Positions 45,961-53,564 of a DNA stretch of 64,000 nucleotides are shown here, one piece after another; positions within the stretch are counted from its first letter, which is position 1, and every line of letters begins with the position of its first letter. Position numbers and translations under genes: made by a program. Origin of the DNA: a virus. Under the pieces are notes generated by a model. The model did no database searches and was not told where the DNA came from. It saw only the letters and a program-made list of their open reading frames with translations. The DNA is taken from IMG/VR virus record IMGVR_UViG_3300015245_000002, positions 1 through 64,000 of that record; one strand, 5' to 3'.

Positions 45961-46355
45961 ACTGTCCTGCCTGTGGCACGCCGATCCCAAGGGTCGTCAA
46001 GCCGACCCCATGCCGCAACATCGATTGCAAGAACCAGTACGCGGCAGTGTGGGCGGTCGCATCGGCGTCGGCATATAAGCTTACTGTGCAGTTGGACACC
46101 GACGTGCATGCTGTACGTCAGCGGTTGCCACGCCGTGTGAACATGGTTCTTGAGTGGTTCCGTGATGCGTGGGAATGCTGGACGTTGAACCTAGTGCGAC
46201 CAGACGTAGGATGGAAGCTGGACATGGAGAAAACCATGGTGGTTCAGATCGCAGATTTCAGCCCGGCTCGTGATTCGGTGGCGGGCACCACCTCCGACAC
46301 GCCGGTGTTCCGGCCGACGACGCGGGTGCAAGGTCTCACGAGCAACTTTCCGTGA
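45957..46355 (+). CDS. Zinc-ribbon hypothetical protein (132 aa)
   Basis: GTG 45957 overlaps the stop before. NCPACGTPIPR with CRNIDCKNQY is a zinc ribbon; the middle is a helix-rich region with Trp (LEWFRDAWECW). Unknown. Confidence 0.55.
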   Translation: MNCPACGTPIPRVVKPTPCRNIDCKNQYAAVWAVASASAYKLTVQLDTDVHAVRQRLPRRVNMVLEWFRDAWECWTLNLVRPDVGWKLDMEKTMVVQIADFSPARDSVAGTTSDTPVFRPTTRVQGLTSNFP

Positions 46356-46806
46356 TCGACGTCGACGTCGACGTCGACGTCGACGTCGTGTCGCCGTCGG
46401 GCCCATGGTGGACGCCGGAGCGCGAGCAGGCGTTCGTCCTGACGCTCCAGGGTGTCCCGCAGCACCAGGTCGCGGCCGAGCTCCAGCGTGACCGCCACAC
46501 GGTTGCGCGGTGGGCGGAGGACGATCGCTTCACGCAGCGGCTGTTCGACGAGAACGCGTCGCGGTTCAAGGCGTCGCGGCAACGCCGGGCGATGCAGACC
46601 CTGCGGCTCACGGACAAGGCGGAGCACCTCGCGACATCGCCGCTCTGCAAGCAGTTCGCTCCGTGGTCGCCGACGTCTTCCAGTACCCGCGGATCGCACT
46701 GCAGCGGCACAACGGCAACGTGCTGGCGATCTACCCGATCGGCGAGAGCAATGAGAAGTACGAGTTGAACAGCCTGCAGATCGTGATGTCACGCCGGCGG
46801 ATCTGA
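46352..46806 (+). pseudogene. HTH (terminase-small-like) gene with a -1 frameshift
   Basis: GTG 46352 overlaps the stop before. A run of GACGTC repeats encodes DVDVDV at the start, followed by TPEREQAFVLTLQGVP and ELQRDRHTVARWAEDD, a homeodomain-like helix-turn-helix. Near 46633 the reading breaks, and the -1 frame continues with DIAALQAVRSVVADVF and NGNVLAIYPIGES to 46806. A lost G in GCG(G)ACATC is the simplest cause. Possible small-terminase or regulatory role. Confidence 0.5.
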
Positions 46807-46879
46807 CTTTTATGGAGCGTCACCACGGGCTCGGTGGTCGACATCGATGCAGTCGGACGCCTAGCCGGCCGTGCTCTTC

Positions 46880-47620
46880 CTATTGCACTGTCTCGTTACA
46901 GTGCGTGATCGCGAACGTCCCCGTGCCTGACGTCACCGCCTCGTAGTAGTGCCCCGCTGGCACGTCGTACTCGAGAGACCACGGCGTGGTCACGCCGACT
47001 CCGATCCCGAGCGTCACGGCGCAGGACTGGTTATCGCGTACCGTGGTCGGCGTCGTCGCGCTGTCCGATCGAAGCTCCACCGTACCGCTCGCAGTCACCG
47101 TCGAAGTCCACGTACCGCTCACGCGCACCCGCGTCCCGCGGCTATCGCTGCGCACCGCCGATGGGTTGCGGGCCGTGTTCAGCGCCAGAGACACCGAGGT
47201 CCCGGCCGTGGCCTGTGCGCACCTCGAGCTCGCATCAGGCACTGCGGTTATGGCCGACGCCACGTCGGCGAACGTCGGTAGCGCTTGTACCGCGGTCAAT
47301 AATGCCTGGTTCCCGAAGTCGGGATCCCCGATCTCGTTGAGTGCCGCGTTGGCCTGGTTGTTGGTCGAGATCAGATCTGACGCGTTTGCCAACCAGCCGG
47401 TAAGGCTCAGATTTGAGCTGTCGTACTGTCCCGTGCCTGAGCCCGCGGAGACGCCAGCGACGTGCTTGATCAGCACGCCCGGCGGCTCGCCGGTGGGCCA
47501 TGCCGCACCGTCGCCGTAGGCGTCCAGATCGACGGTACTGGCGCCGATCGCCGTGACCCTGGCTCCGTGCCAACGGCCGGAGGCGGACTGATATCTGATT
47601 GCGTCACCAATGGTAGGCAT
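46880..47620 (-). CDS. Beta-rich hypothetical protein (246 aa)
   Basis: After a barrel-like start (IRYQSASGRWHGARVTAIG) the protein is Thr/Ser/Ala-rich with strands (RVRVSGTWTSTVTASGTVEL), like a virion decoration or fibre segment. It is on the minus strand, away from the structural operon, so this is uncertain. No family recognised. Confidence 0.5.
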   Translation of the reverse strand: MPTIGDAIRYQSASGRWHGARVTAIGASTVDLDAYGDGAAWPTGEPPGVLIKHVAGVSAGSGTGQYDSSNLSLTGWLANASDLISTNNQANAALNEIGDPDFGNQALLTAVQALPTFADVASAITAVPDASSRCAQATAGTSVSLALNTARNPSAVRSDSRGTRVRVSGTWTSTVTASGTVELRSDSATTPTTVRDNQSCAVTLGIGVGVTTPWSLEYDVPAGHYYEAVTSGTGTFAITHCNETVQ

Positions 47621-47657
47621 GCCACTGGGGTAACGCTGGGGTAGTCAGCGGGGCCAT

Positions 47658-47828
47658 TCACCGGGCGCGGCGCGCCGCGGCGAGTAGTTCGTCTCTGATC
47701 CAGTCCGAGGCCGTTGCGCCGGCGGGAACCGCTGCGGCGAGCTCTTGCTGCTCCTCGGGAGAGACTCGCACAGTGGGCAGACGCCGGCTGCGTGCGGATC
47801 CGGTAACCGGGGGTCGCCCGGACCTCAT
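47658..47828 (-). CDS. Ribbon-helix-helix-type regulator (56 aa)
   Basis: ATG 47828 overlaps the stop before. Basic start, strand RLPTVRVS, helix EEQQELAAAVPAG and end ATASDWIRDELLAA match the form of the proteins at 5764 and 11845. Likely DNA binding. Confidence 0.6.
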   Translation of the reverse strand: MRSGRPPVTGSARSRRLPTVRVSPEEQQELAAAVPAGATASDWIRDELLAAARRAR

Positions 47829-48349
47829 GGAATCACCGCGCAGCAGAAGATGGGCCACCATCCTCGCTCCTCGAGCCGGACCCAATCGAATGGCTCACCG
47901 CCGCGGCGCGCCGGCACCGGGCGGTGCTCGGCGATCACGTCCACGTAGATCCGGCGCGGCTCGGGGTTCGTCACCACGACGCGTGTACCCACGGGATCGG
48001 ACGGAAGCGCCGTCCGCAGTCCGGGCGCCGGTGTTGCGTCGGGCAACTGTCGCGTCAACCCGCATGTCGTGCACGGATACGCCGTCGAGCCGTGACCGCG
48101 TTGTGTGGTGGGTCCGCGTACGCAAGGCGCGCCACATGGAGCGCTGTGCCGGGCGATACAGCGATACTGCGGGTGCGGAGTCATCAGGCCATCGTAGTAC
48201 TGCACATGCTCCTGGGTGAGGCCACAGCCATCGCAGGGGCGGGTAACGATCTCGGTGGTGCGCACGCAGCGCTGACACACGAGATCGAGATCTCGGAGCG
48301 GCGTGCAGGTACCGGGCTCGCCGCAGAGCTGGCATCCGCGGGGCTTCAT
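47825..48349 (-). CDS. Multi-zinc-finger protein (174 aa)
   Basis: Six CxxC-type pairs (CQLCGEPGTC, CQRCVR, CDGCGLTQ, CTTCGLTRQ) separated by short loops, then a basic beta end. Possible RNA or DNA binding. Unknown role. Confidence 0.6.
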   Translation of the reverse strand: MKPRGCQLCGEPGTCTPLRDLDLVCQRCVRTTEIVTRPCDGCGLTQEHVQYYDGLMTPHPQYRCIARHSAPCGAPCVRGPTTQRGHGSTAYPCTTCGLTRQLPDATPAPGLRTALPSDPVGTRVVVTNPEPRRIYVDVIAEHRPVPARRGGEPFDWVRLEERGWWPIFCCAVIP

Positions 48350-48567
48350 GAACCGATCGCCTTGACGCAGAGCGCCCGGGCGACCTCGTCGGAATCGACG
48401 AGCGCGGGGTAGATACCGAGCGCCTCGAGAGCGGCCCGATGCTCTCCGACCTCAGCGATTTCCGGCCACTCGGTTAGTGCCACGTTGCAGATCGCGACCT
48501 GGAGATGGTCACCAGCGATGTTGGCTTCTTTGCGGAGTGTGCGGATCTGGTCGTCGGTGATGTTCAT
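48346..48567 (-). CDS. Hypothetical protein behind a leaderless promoter (73 aa)
   Basis: ATG 48567 lies six bases after TACAGT. The start MNITDDQIRTLRKEA resembles the start of 42424-42687. The helical rest (ALEALGIYPALVDSDEVARAL) is unlike it. Unknown. Confidence 0.6.
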   Translation of the reverse strand: MNITDDQIRTLRKEANIAGDHLQVAICNVALTEWPEIAEVGEHRAALEALGIYPALVDSDEVARALCVKAIGS

Positions 48568-48602
48568 GCTTCTACTGTACGCACAGAAGTGGGCCTCGTC
48601 AA
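48568..48602 (-). promoter_or_regulatory. Predicted leaderless promoter, copy of 42688-42722
   Basis: Leftward: TTGACG (48602-48597), 17 bases, TACAGT (48579-48574), six bases, ATG 48567. CTGTACGCACAG (48575-48586) is the same palindrome with one mismatch. The spacer shares CACTTCTGT with the other copy. Confidence 0.65.
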
Positions 48603-48625
48603 GCCCAGTCAGCCGGAGGCCCGCC

Positions 48626-48970
48626 TTACCGCTTCGCGGCAGCATTTGCCACGGCAGTTAGCCATGCGCTCACTGCCGAGTGGCCGGCGCGCTTCGTCGC
48701 CCCGGCCCATGCCTTGAACTGCAGCGGATCGGGGCGCAGTTGCACTGCCTTGCGCGCAGCGGTGGCCAGGCGCGGCTGTCGCCGCACCAGCAGACCGACA
48801 TCAGCCTCTGCCATGGTCCACGTGCCATCGGGCTCGCGTCGCGCTGGCACCCTGCCGCGGGTTACGAGCGTGTGTGCATGGGACCGGGATATACCTTGGG
48901 CTCGAGCCGCGGCGACGAGGGTAACGCGGCCGAGCGGAGCGGTTGCAGGTGGTCGGCCTCGTGGGATCAC
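48626..48970 (-). CDS. MerR/excisionase-like HTH protein (114 aa)
   Basis: GTG 48970 overlaps the stop before it; an ATG at 48988 would overlap more. RVTLVAAARAQGISRSHAHTLV with RGRVPARREPDGTW is a winged helix-turn-helix. The C-terminal part is basic and Ala-rich. Possible excisionase or regulator. Confidence 0.55.
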   Translation of the reverse strand: MIPRGRPPATAPLGRVTLVAAARAQGISRSHAHTLVTRGRVPARREPDGTWTMAEADVGLLVRRQPRLATAARKAVQLRPDPLQFKAWAGATKRAGHSAVSAWLTAVANAAAKR

Positions 48971-49506
48971 TTGTTGCCTCGCAGACATGCCAATGCATTG
49001 TACAAGCCGCTCACAGAGCACCCCTCGAACTTGGAGGCAGACGAGATCGACACGCGGCCCTCAACGACTTGTTTTACGGCTCGTGCGATCGCTGCATGGC
49101 GGTCTGCAGCTCGCAGCTGGCCAAGCGTGGGAGACTCACTATACGTTCGTCTCCATTCGAATCGAACGGCCTGGCGTGTGACGCCGAAGCGCTGGGCTGC
49201 TGCGAGCGGTGTGCAGCCCTGATCGAGCATCCATTCGACAGCGCGCTGTGATGGAGATCTGGAATGGCAAATGCCCATTCGCCGGCCCGATGTTTTGACT
49301 CCTGGGTAGATCAGCGACCATGCCGCATATACCGAATGGTCCGATACCGGAACGCCGGTAATTTCGGACAGGTCACGCGCTGCCTGCACGAGCTTCACCC
49401 CAGCGATCATCGCGTAGTGCGCTGCGACCCGAGACAGAGCGGTAGCTGGTGGCGTCAGCGGTGCGCGCGGTCGACCCGCTCCGGCACGGCGTCCGCCGCG
49501 GGTCAT
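48967..49506 (-). CDS. Multi-HTH DNA-binding protein (179 aa)
   Basis: The segments VAAHYAMIAGVKLVQAARDL, then RAVEWMLDQGCTPLAAAQRF, GVTRQAVRFEW and SISSASKFEGCSVSGLYN align with parts of the protein at 28770-29570. No catalytic domain. It is likely a paralogue, here in the leftward arm. Confidence 0.6.
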   Translation of the reverse strand: MTRGGRRAGAGRPRAPLTPPATALSRVAAHYAMIAGVKLVQAARDLSEITGVPVSDHSVYAAWSLIYPGVKTSGRRMGICHSRSPSQRAVEWMLDQGCTPLAAAQRFGVTRQAVRFEWRRTYSESPTLGQLRAADRHAAIARAVKQVVEGRVSISSASKFEGCSVSGLYNALACLRGNK

Positions 49507-49736
49507 GGGCGCAACGCCTGCAATATGAGCTTGCGCAGGTCACCCAGCGACAGCCGCGGGAAGATCTGCCGCAGGAGTTTGACGGCGTGCGTTTCGCCGA
49601 TGTCAATGTCACGTGGACTGTATCCGACGTCAGCGAGGACCATGCGGGCCAGCTCGACCATCTGGGAGTGCGTGTAGGACACGGTCTCGCCGCGCTCGTT
49701 GATGTGGTAGTAGGGCTTGAGGCCGACGGAGATCAT
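49503..49736 (-). CDS. Hypothetical protein (77 aa)
   Basis: ATG 49736 overlaps the stop before. A helical C-terminus (HAVKLLRQIFPRLSLGDLRK) follows a short beta part. Unknown. Confidence 0.55.
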   Translation of the reverse strand: MISVGLKPYYHINERGETVSYTHSQMVELARMVLADVGYSPRDIDIGETHAVKLLRQIFPRLSLGDLRKLILQALRP

Positions 49737-49984
49737 GGCGTCACCGTCCTAGCCCGCCGCAGATCGTCGCGCATCGCATTTCGCTCACTCTGGACTCGAA
49801 GCAACAGCACGAACACCGCGTGGATGTGCTCGACGGCGTGTTTGGCCCAAGCGTCGGTCTGCGACAGGTAGCCCTTGGTGCCGGGGATTGGATCGGGTTC
49901 CATGTTCAGGGCTGACTCTGCGGAGATCAGCTCGCTGATTGCTCCGTTGACGGCGTCTTCGTGGTCGAAGTGTGGGGCGCTCAT
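49733..49984 (-). CDS. Helical hypothetical protein (83 aa)
   Basis: Contains AVNGAISELISAESALN and HIHAVFVLLLRVQSERNA, a two-helix layout with a basic end. Unknown. Confidence 0.55.
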   Translation of the reverse strand: MSAPHFDHEDAVNGAISELISAESALNMEPDPIPGTKGYLSQTDAWAKHAVEHIHAVFVLLLRVQSERNAMRDDLRRARTVTP

Positions 49985-50160
49985 GGCTTGCTCCAGTCAT
50001 GGCCCGGATCTCGAGCTTTTGAAGCCAGCGAGAGCGTCACACCGAGGTCGCGCCGGGTCGGTCGAGACAGCATCACCTGCGTGGTCTCGTGATCGGCGAA
50101 GCGCCAGGTTTCGAGCGGGTCGCCGAGGATCAGCATGCCGTCGGGGTTGTCGTCGGTCAC
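49981..50160 (-). CDS. Hypothetical protein (59 aa)
   Basis: GTG 50160 overlaps the stop before. Mixed sequence (GMLILGDPLETWRFADHETT) with no motif. Read inside a larger poor frame. Confidence 0.5.
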   Translation of the reverse strand: MTDDNPDGMLILGDPLETWRFADHETTQVMLSRPTRRDLGVTLSLASKARDPGHDWSKP

Positions 50161-50393
50161 TTGGCCTCCTTGTCGTAGTACTCCACGTCCCACTCCTCGG
50201 CTGTCATCACCTTGGCGCAGATCGCGCACACGCGGGTCTGGCATTCCGGTACGTAGCCAACGGCGGGCTCGAGGCACTGCGTCTCGAGGTGCAGCGTGCC
50301 GTAGTCGGGCTCGGGGGAGCTGACCTCGACCATCTCGCACTGCGTCGCGGTCGGCGCCACGTGCGGCTTGCCGATGTTGCTCTTGAAGCTCAT
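50157..50393 (-). CDS. Cys-containing hypothetical protein (78 aa)
   Basis: Cys at VPECQTRVCAICAKV and earlier QCEMVE give a possible zinc site before an acidic end (EEWDVEYYDKE). Unknown. Confidence 0.55.
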   Translation of the reverse strand: MSFKSNIGKPHVAPTATQCEMVEVSSPEPDYGTLHLETQCLEPAVGYVPECQTRVCAICAKVMTAEEWDVEYYDKEAK

Positions 50394-50396
50394 TGG

Positions 50397-50588
50397 TCAG
50401 ATCTCGATCTTGTTGGTTTTGTCGCGCCGACATGCGCGGCATTCGTGCGACAGCCTCTTTGCCGTATGGCATCCGGCGTGATGCGCGCACAGGTCGCACT
50501 TCTGGCCCTCATAGTCGAGCCCATGCTTGCCCGTCGGGCACATTCCGCTCCATGGCTTGCTGGACGACTTTGCGTACGGCTTGCTCAT
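50397..50588 (-). CDS. Zinc-finger-like protein (63 aa)
   Basis: CPTGKHGLDYEGQKCDLC, then HHAGCHTAKRLSHECRAC, give eight metal-type residues in two groups. Basic. Unknown role. Confidence 0.55.
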   Translation of the reverse strand: MSKPYAKSSSKPWSGMCPTGKHGLDYEGQKCDLCAHHAGCHTAKRLSHECRACRRDKTNKIEI

Positions 50589-50806
50589 GGCGTGAGGCTC
50601 CGCCCGAGCATGTCGTCGAGCATGATGCGGGATTCGCGGTCAAGTGAGTCTCCGATCGACCGCATCACGATGATGGTGCGGCCCGCTCGCCTCGCAGCCT
50701 CATGACTGCTCTTGTCGTCCGCCAGGGTCCGGACAAACTCCGCCGCCCAGACCATGCGCTCGCCGGGGGACAGCGTCCGGTCGTCCTCGATCCGGCGATC
50801 GGTCAT
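50585..50806 (-). CDS. Helical hypothetical protein (73 aa)
   Basis: ATG 50806 overlaps the stop before. MVWAAEFVRTLADDKSSHEA and RAGRTIIVMRSIGDSL form an alpha plus beta unit. Unknown. Confidence 0.5.
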   Translation of the reverse strand: MTDRRIEDDRTLSPGERMVWAAEFVRTLADDKSSHEAARRAGRTIIVMRSIGDSLDRESRIMLDDMLGRSLTP

Positions 50807-51087
50807 GGGGTCTCCTTGCGCTTGATTGGGCGATAATCCAGGTACCCTAGATCTGGCTCTAGGGCCAGCCCGAGGCGCTCTGCCACGATACGGCAGAGTT
50901 CCGCATGACTCGCCATCCGGATCATGGCGCAAGCATCTCTCTCGATAATGCCAGCGCCAACGTATTCGTGCCGCTCACGGAGTCGATGTGCAGCGGCTAG
51001 CCGCTGGACAGCTTCGGCTGAGGAGTGTGAATAAGCGCGTTCCCGCTCGTCGTACGTGGCGAGCTTCAGTAGGTCTCGTTCGGTCAC
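50803..51087 (-). CDS. Helical hypothetical protein (94 aa)
   Basis: Begins MTERDLLKLATYDERERAY and is helical throughout, with a Tyr-rich end. Unknown. Confidence 0.55.
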   Translation of the reverse strand: MTERDLLKLATYDERERAYSHSSAEAVQRLAAAHRLRERHEYVGAGIIERDACAMIRMASHAELCRIVAERLGLALEPDLGYLDYRPIKRKETP

Positions 51088-51782
51088 TTGTTATCTCCAT
51101 TGCGGGCCTCGGCGCGGGTCGCGAGGCCGCCATCGCGCTTGAGGATGGAGACCAGGCGTCGTCCACCATCGTGGCTGTCAACCCAATGCGCTCGTCCGGC
51201 ATGAATCACCCGGATCGCGGTCGCGAAGTAACACGGCTCCTCCACTTGGGCACCGGACGGCAGAGCGCCACGCAACCACGCCGCGAGGGGCGGAGCCCAC
51301 CCACCCGATCCTCCGTCGAGCATACGGATCAGGCTGATGCTGATGACCTCGGCGCAGATACGCCGGGCCTCGGAGCGCGTTGCCGGTGCGCCATTCCATG
51401 GCCACACGAGATCCGTGACGTCACCGTTGCCATCGACGTCCTGTGTCTCCCATCGGGAGAGTGCGAGATCGCAGCACTCAACCTGACGATCGTCGCCATC
51501 CTCCACGGCTGCCTCGCGTAGTCTGACGATCTCCGCGACGGTGATCTCGATCTCCATCTTGCGCGCGATGGCGCCGTCGGGACGGGCGGTGTCGATGTTG
51601 CCGATGAGGTCGACAACGGCGCTCTCGTCGCAGGGAGCGAAGCACCACTCGTCCACGACCGACGCGATACGCCCAACCGCCCACCCCTCACCTGCGAGCG
51701 CCGCGGTACAGAGGTGCGCGAAGTCTATCTCGTTGTTGGTAACTGCGAAGCTGCGGAGGGACTCGATGGCCGTCTTATTCAT
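51084..51782 (-). CDS. Hypothetical protein (232 aa), first gene of a leftward block
   Basis: ATG 51782 lies six bases after a CATGGT minus10. Mixed alpha/beta with acidic helices (EIEITVAEIVRLREAAVED). No recognised domain. The C-terminal part has CYFATAIRVIHAGRAHWVD. Confidence 0.55.
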   Translation of the reverse strand: MNKTAIESLRSFAVTNNEIDFAHLCTAALAGEGWAVGRIASVVDEWCFAPCDESAVVDLIGNIDTARPDGAIARKMEIEITVAEIVRLREAAVEDGDDRQVECCDLALSRWETQDVDGNGDVTDLVWPWNGAPATRSEARRICAEVISISLIRMLDGGSGGWAPPLAAWLRGALPSGAQVEEPCYFATAIRVIHAGRAHWVDSHDGGRRLVSILKRDGGLATRAEARNGDNK

Positions 51783-51817
51783 GCCATCACCATGCCCCTC
51801 CCCGAGCCTCTTGTCAA
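51783..51817 (-). promoter_or_regulatory. Predicted leaderless promoter
   Basis: Leftward: TTGACA (51817-51812), 17 bases, CATGGT (51794-51789), six bases, ATG 51782. The minus10 is weaker than in the other copies. The region to 51893 separates this gene from the divergent rightward block. Confidence 0.5.
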
Positions 51818-51893
51818 CAACGGACCGAATGAAACTATGCTTACGGTGCTATTCGCCTCCCCCGCCGGGCCCACCGCATGCTCGCGATCGAAC

Positions 51894-52286
51894 ATGCCAA
51901 CCGATCCTCCTACCATCAACTTCGACGCTGTGACCCGCAACCCGGTATACGCTGAGGTCGTCGTGACCGCGAACGCGGTCGATCCGGCCACTGGAAGCAA
52001 CCCCGGCTCGATCGACACTTCGACCACGCTCACGTTCGATTTCCTCCAAGGGGGGCCGGGCCCGGCCCCCGCCGCGGTGAATATCACCGAGATCGGGCAG
52101 GCGGCCGGGGCCCGAGTCCTGCGCTTCGCGCCTGGCATCACCACGAGCGGCCAGCCCTGGAGCGTGCGAGTTTCCGCTGCGGGTCGCACCGGGACCGTGA
52201 CGTTCAGCGGGACCACGCCTGCGCCGGCTGACGTCAGCGGTGTGAGCTGGAACGGTGTCGGGCCGCAGGTCACGCCGCCCGCGTGA
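51894..52286 (+). CDS. Beta-rich hypothetical protein (130 aa)
   Basis: ATG 51894 is preferred, though the frame is open to ATG 51837. Short strands (AEVVVTANAVDP, TLTFDFLQGG, SVRVSAAGRTGTVTFSG) suggest an Ig-like domain, like decoration proteins. Unknown. Confidence 0.5.
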   Translation: MPTDPPTINFDAVTRNPVYAEVVVTANAVDPATGSNPGSIDTSTTLTFDFLQGGPGPAPAAVNITEIGQAAGARVLRFAPGITTSGQPWSVRVSAAGRTGTVTFSGTTPAPADVSGVSWNGVGPQVTPPA

Positions 52287-52575
52287 TCGCCCTTATGCTC
52301 GCGCTGGCCACTGGGCGTATCCCGTGCTCGTCGGCGCAGCGGACCGCGGCTGTGTGGTGGATACGCGTGCGCGGTCCTGTGCTATCCTGATCTCAGGGTG
52401 CAGTCCGCCATAGGAGCGATGGGAGATCCATCGACCGCCGACCCCGATGTTGGGATGTGCGTCGGGGAGTTCATTGAACAGCGGACACCCGACTTATCTA
52501 GTTCCGTACCGCGTGTGTCGAGAGCGCTCGAATGGTGTACAGTGATCGTCATGGGTGAGTTCAACCCCGTGCACG
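52287..52575 (+). other. Gap with one doubtful ORF
   Basis: A 62-residue frame at 52398-52586 has a possible start but no motif. TACAGT at seven bases before an ATG at 52551 resembles the leaderless layout but lacks a minus35. I see no other feature. Confidence 0.3.
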
Positions 52576-53205
52576 ATGCCTGCTGAGAAGCTTTCGTACC
52601 TGGACCGCAAGTCCATCGGGCGCTGTGTGCAGGATGGCTGCGACAGGGAGGCGGCACCCGACATCAACAGGTGCATCATGCACCATCGGCGTGCGCTGAA
52701 GTCAGCCGCGGAGTCTGCGGCTCGCAGGCGCGAGGTGAGGCTAGCCGACGGCCTGTGCGTGAGGTGTCCGGTCGGCAATGTCAGGAAGGTCTGGCCGGCT
52801 ACTAGTGACACCTGTTTGGCCTGTCGAGTCCTGCGCCGCAGGATCAGAAAGGCCGACGGTACGCGCGATAAGGAGCTAGATAGGGACGCCGCCATCGCCG
52901 CGGCTACCCGCACCCACGAGGACGGACGAACTCGCTACCATGGTCAGGGCAAGCGCGGGCAGCAACCCCAGGCGCAATTGAACCGACAGGATATCGGCAT
53001 GGCGCGCCGAGCAATCGACGCCGGCGAACAGGGGCTCGAGCTCCTCGAGACCGAGGAGGTCAGGGCGCTGCCGCGGATTCAACGGAGTGACGTCAAGCAA
53101 GCCGCGGCGCATCAATTGGATCGAGCGACACGGCACATCGACGATGTGCTCGAGCGGCTGGGACATTTTGGAAAGAAACACGGACGTAGAACAGGTGACG
53201 AATGA
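52576..53205 (+). CDS. Zinc-finger plus coiled-coil protein (209 aa)
   Basis: ATG 52576 is preferred over GTG 52555. CVQDGCDREAAPDINRC and CVRCPVGNVR with CLACRV give two metal clusters in the first 80 residues; the last 90 residues are helical. It ends RTGDE, as the next protein ends KTGDE, suggesting a related pair. Confidence 0.6.
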   Translation: MPAEKLSYLDRKSIGRCVQDGCDREAAPDINRCIMHHRRALKSAAESAARRREVRLADGLCVRCPVGNVRKVWPATSDTCLACRVLRRRIRKADGTRDKELDRDAAIAAATRTHEDGRTRYHGQGKRGQQPQAQLNRQDIGMARRAIDAGEQGLELLETEEVRALPRIQRSDVKQAAAHQLDRATRHIDDVLERLGHFGKKHGRRTGDE

Positions 53206-53564
53206 GCGCCGCACGTCCGGGTCGCCCCGTCTCCGTGTACACACGAAAGCGCGTCCTGGAGCGCCTGCGTCGTGCTCGATTGCGCATCGCACGTCAGTGT
53301 GTGGGGTGTGCTGCGCCGGTCGAGGCTGGGTGCTTATGTGACACCTGCGCTGGCTTGAGTCGTGCCTCGCAGGCCAAAACAGCGCACCGGAGACGGCAGC
53401 TCAGGGTCTGCCGCGAATGCGGCAAGCGGCGCACGGAATTCGGCTTTACAAGGTGCTCCAACTGCCGTGAGAAGCGAGCGCTGGTCCCGAGCAGACAGCC
53501 AGCCGCGCGGCGGCTTGAAGGCGAACGCAGGAAGCGGCAAGGCCGCAAGACAGGAGACGAGTAG
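53202..53564 (+). CDS. Zinc-ribbon protein (120 aa)
   Basis: ATG 53202 overlaps the stop before it. Three CxxC pairs (CVGCAAPV, CDTCAG, CRECGKRR, CSNCREK) in a basic helical protein. Possible nucleic-acid binding. Confidence 0.6.
   Translation: MSAARPGRPVSVYTRKRVLERLRRARLRIARQCVGCAAPVEAGCLCDTCAGLSRASQAKTAHRRRQLRVCRECGKRRTEFGFTRCSNCREKRALVPSRQPAARRLEGERRKRQGRKTGDE

Noticed and set aside
51837-51894. Upstream in-frame ATG as a lipoprotein start
   Set aside because: The hydrophobic part is too short and the Cys context is not a proper lipobox.
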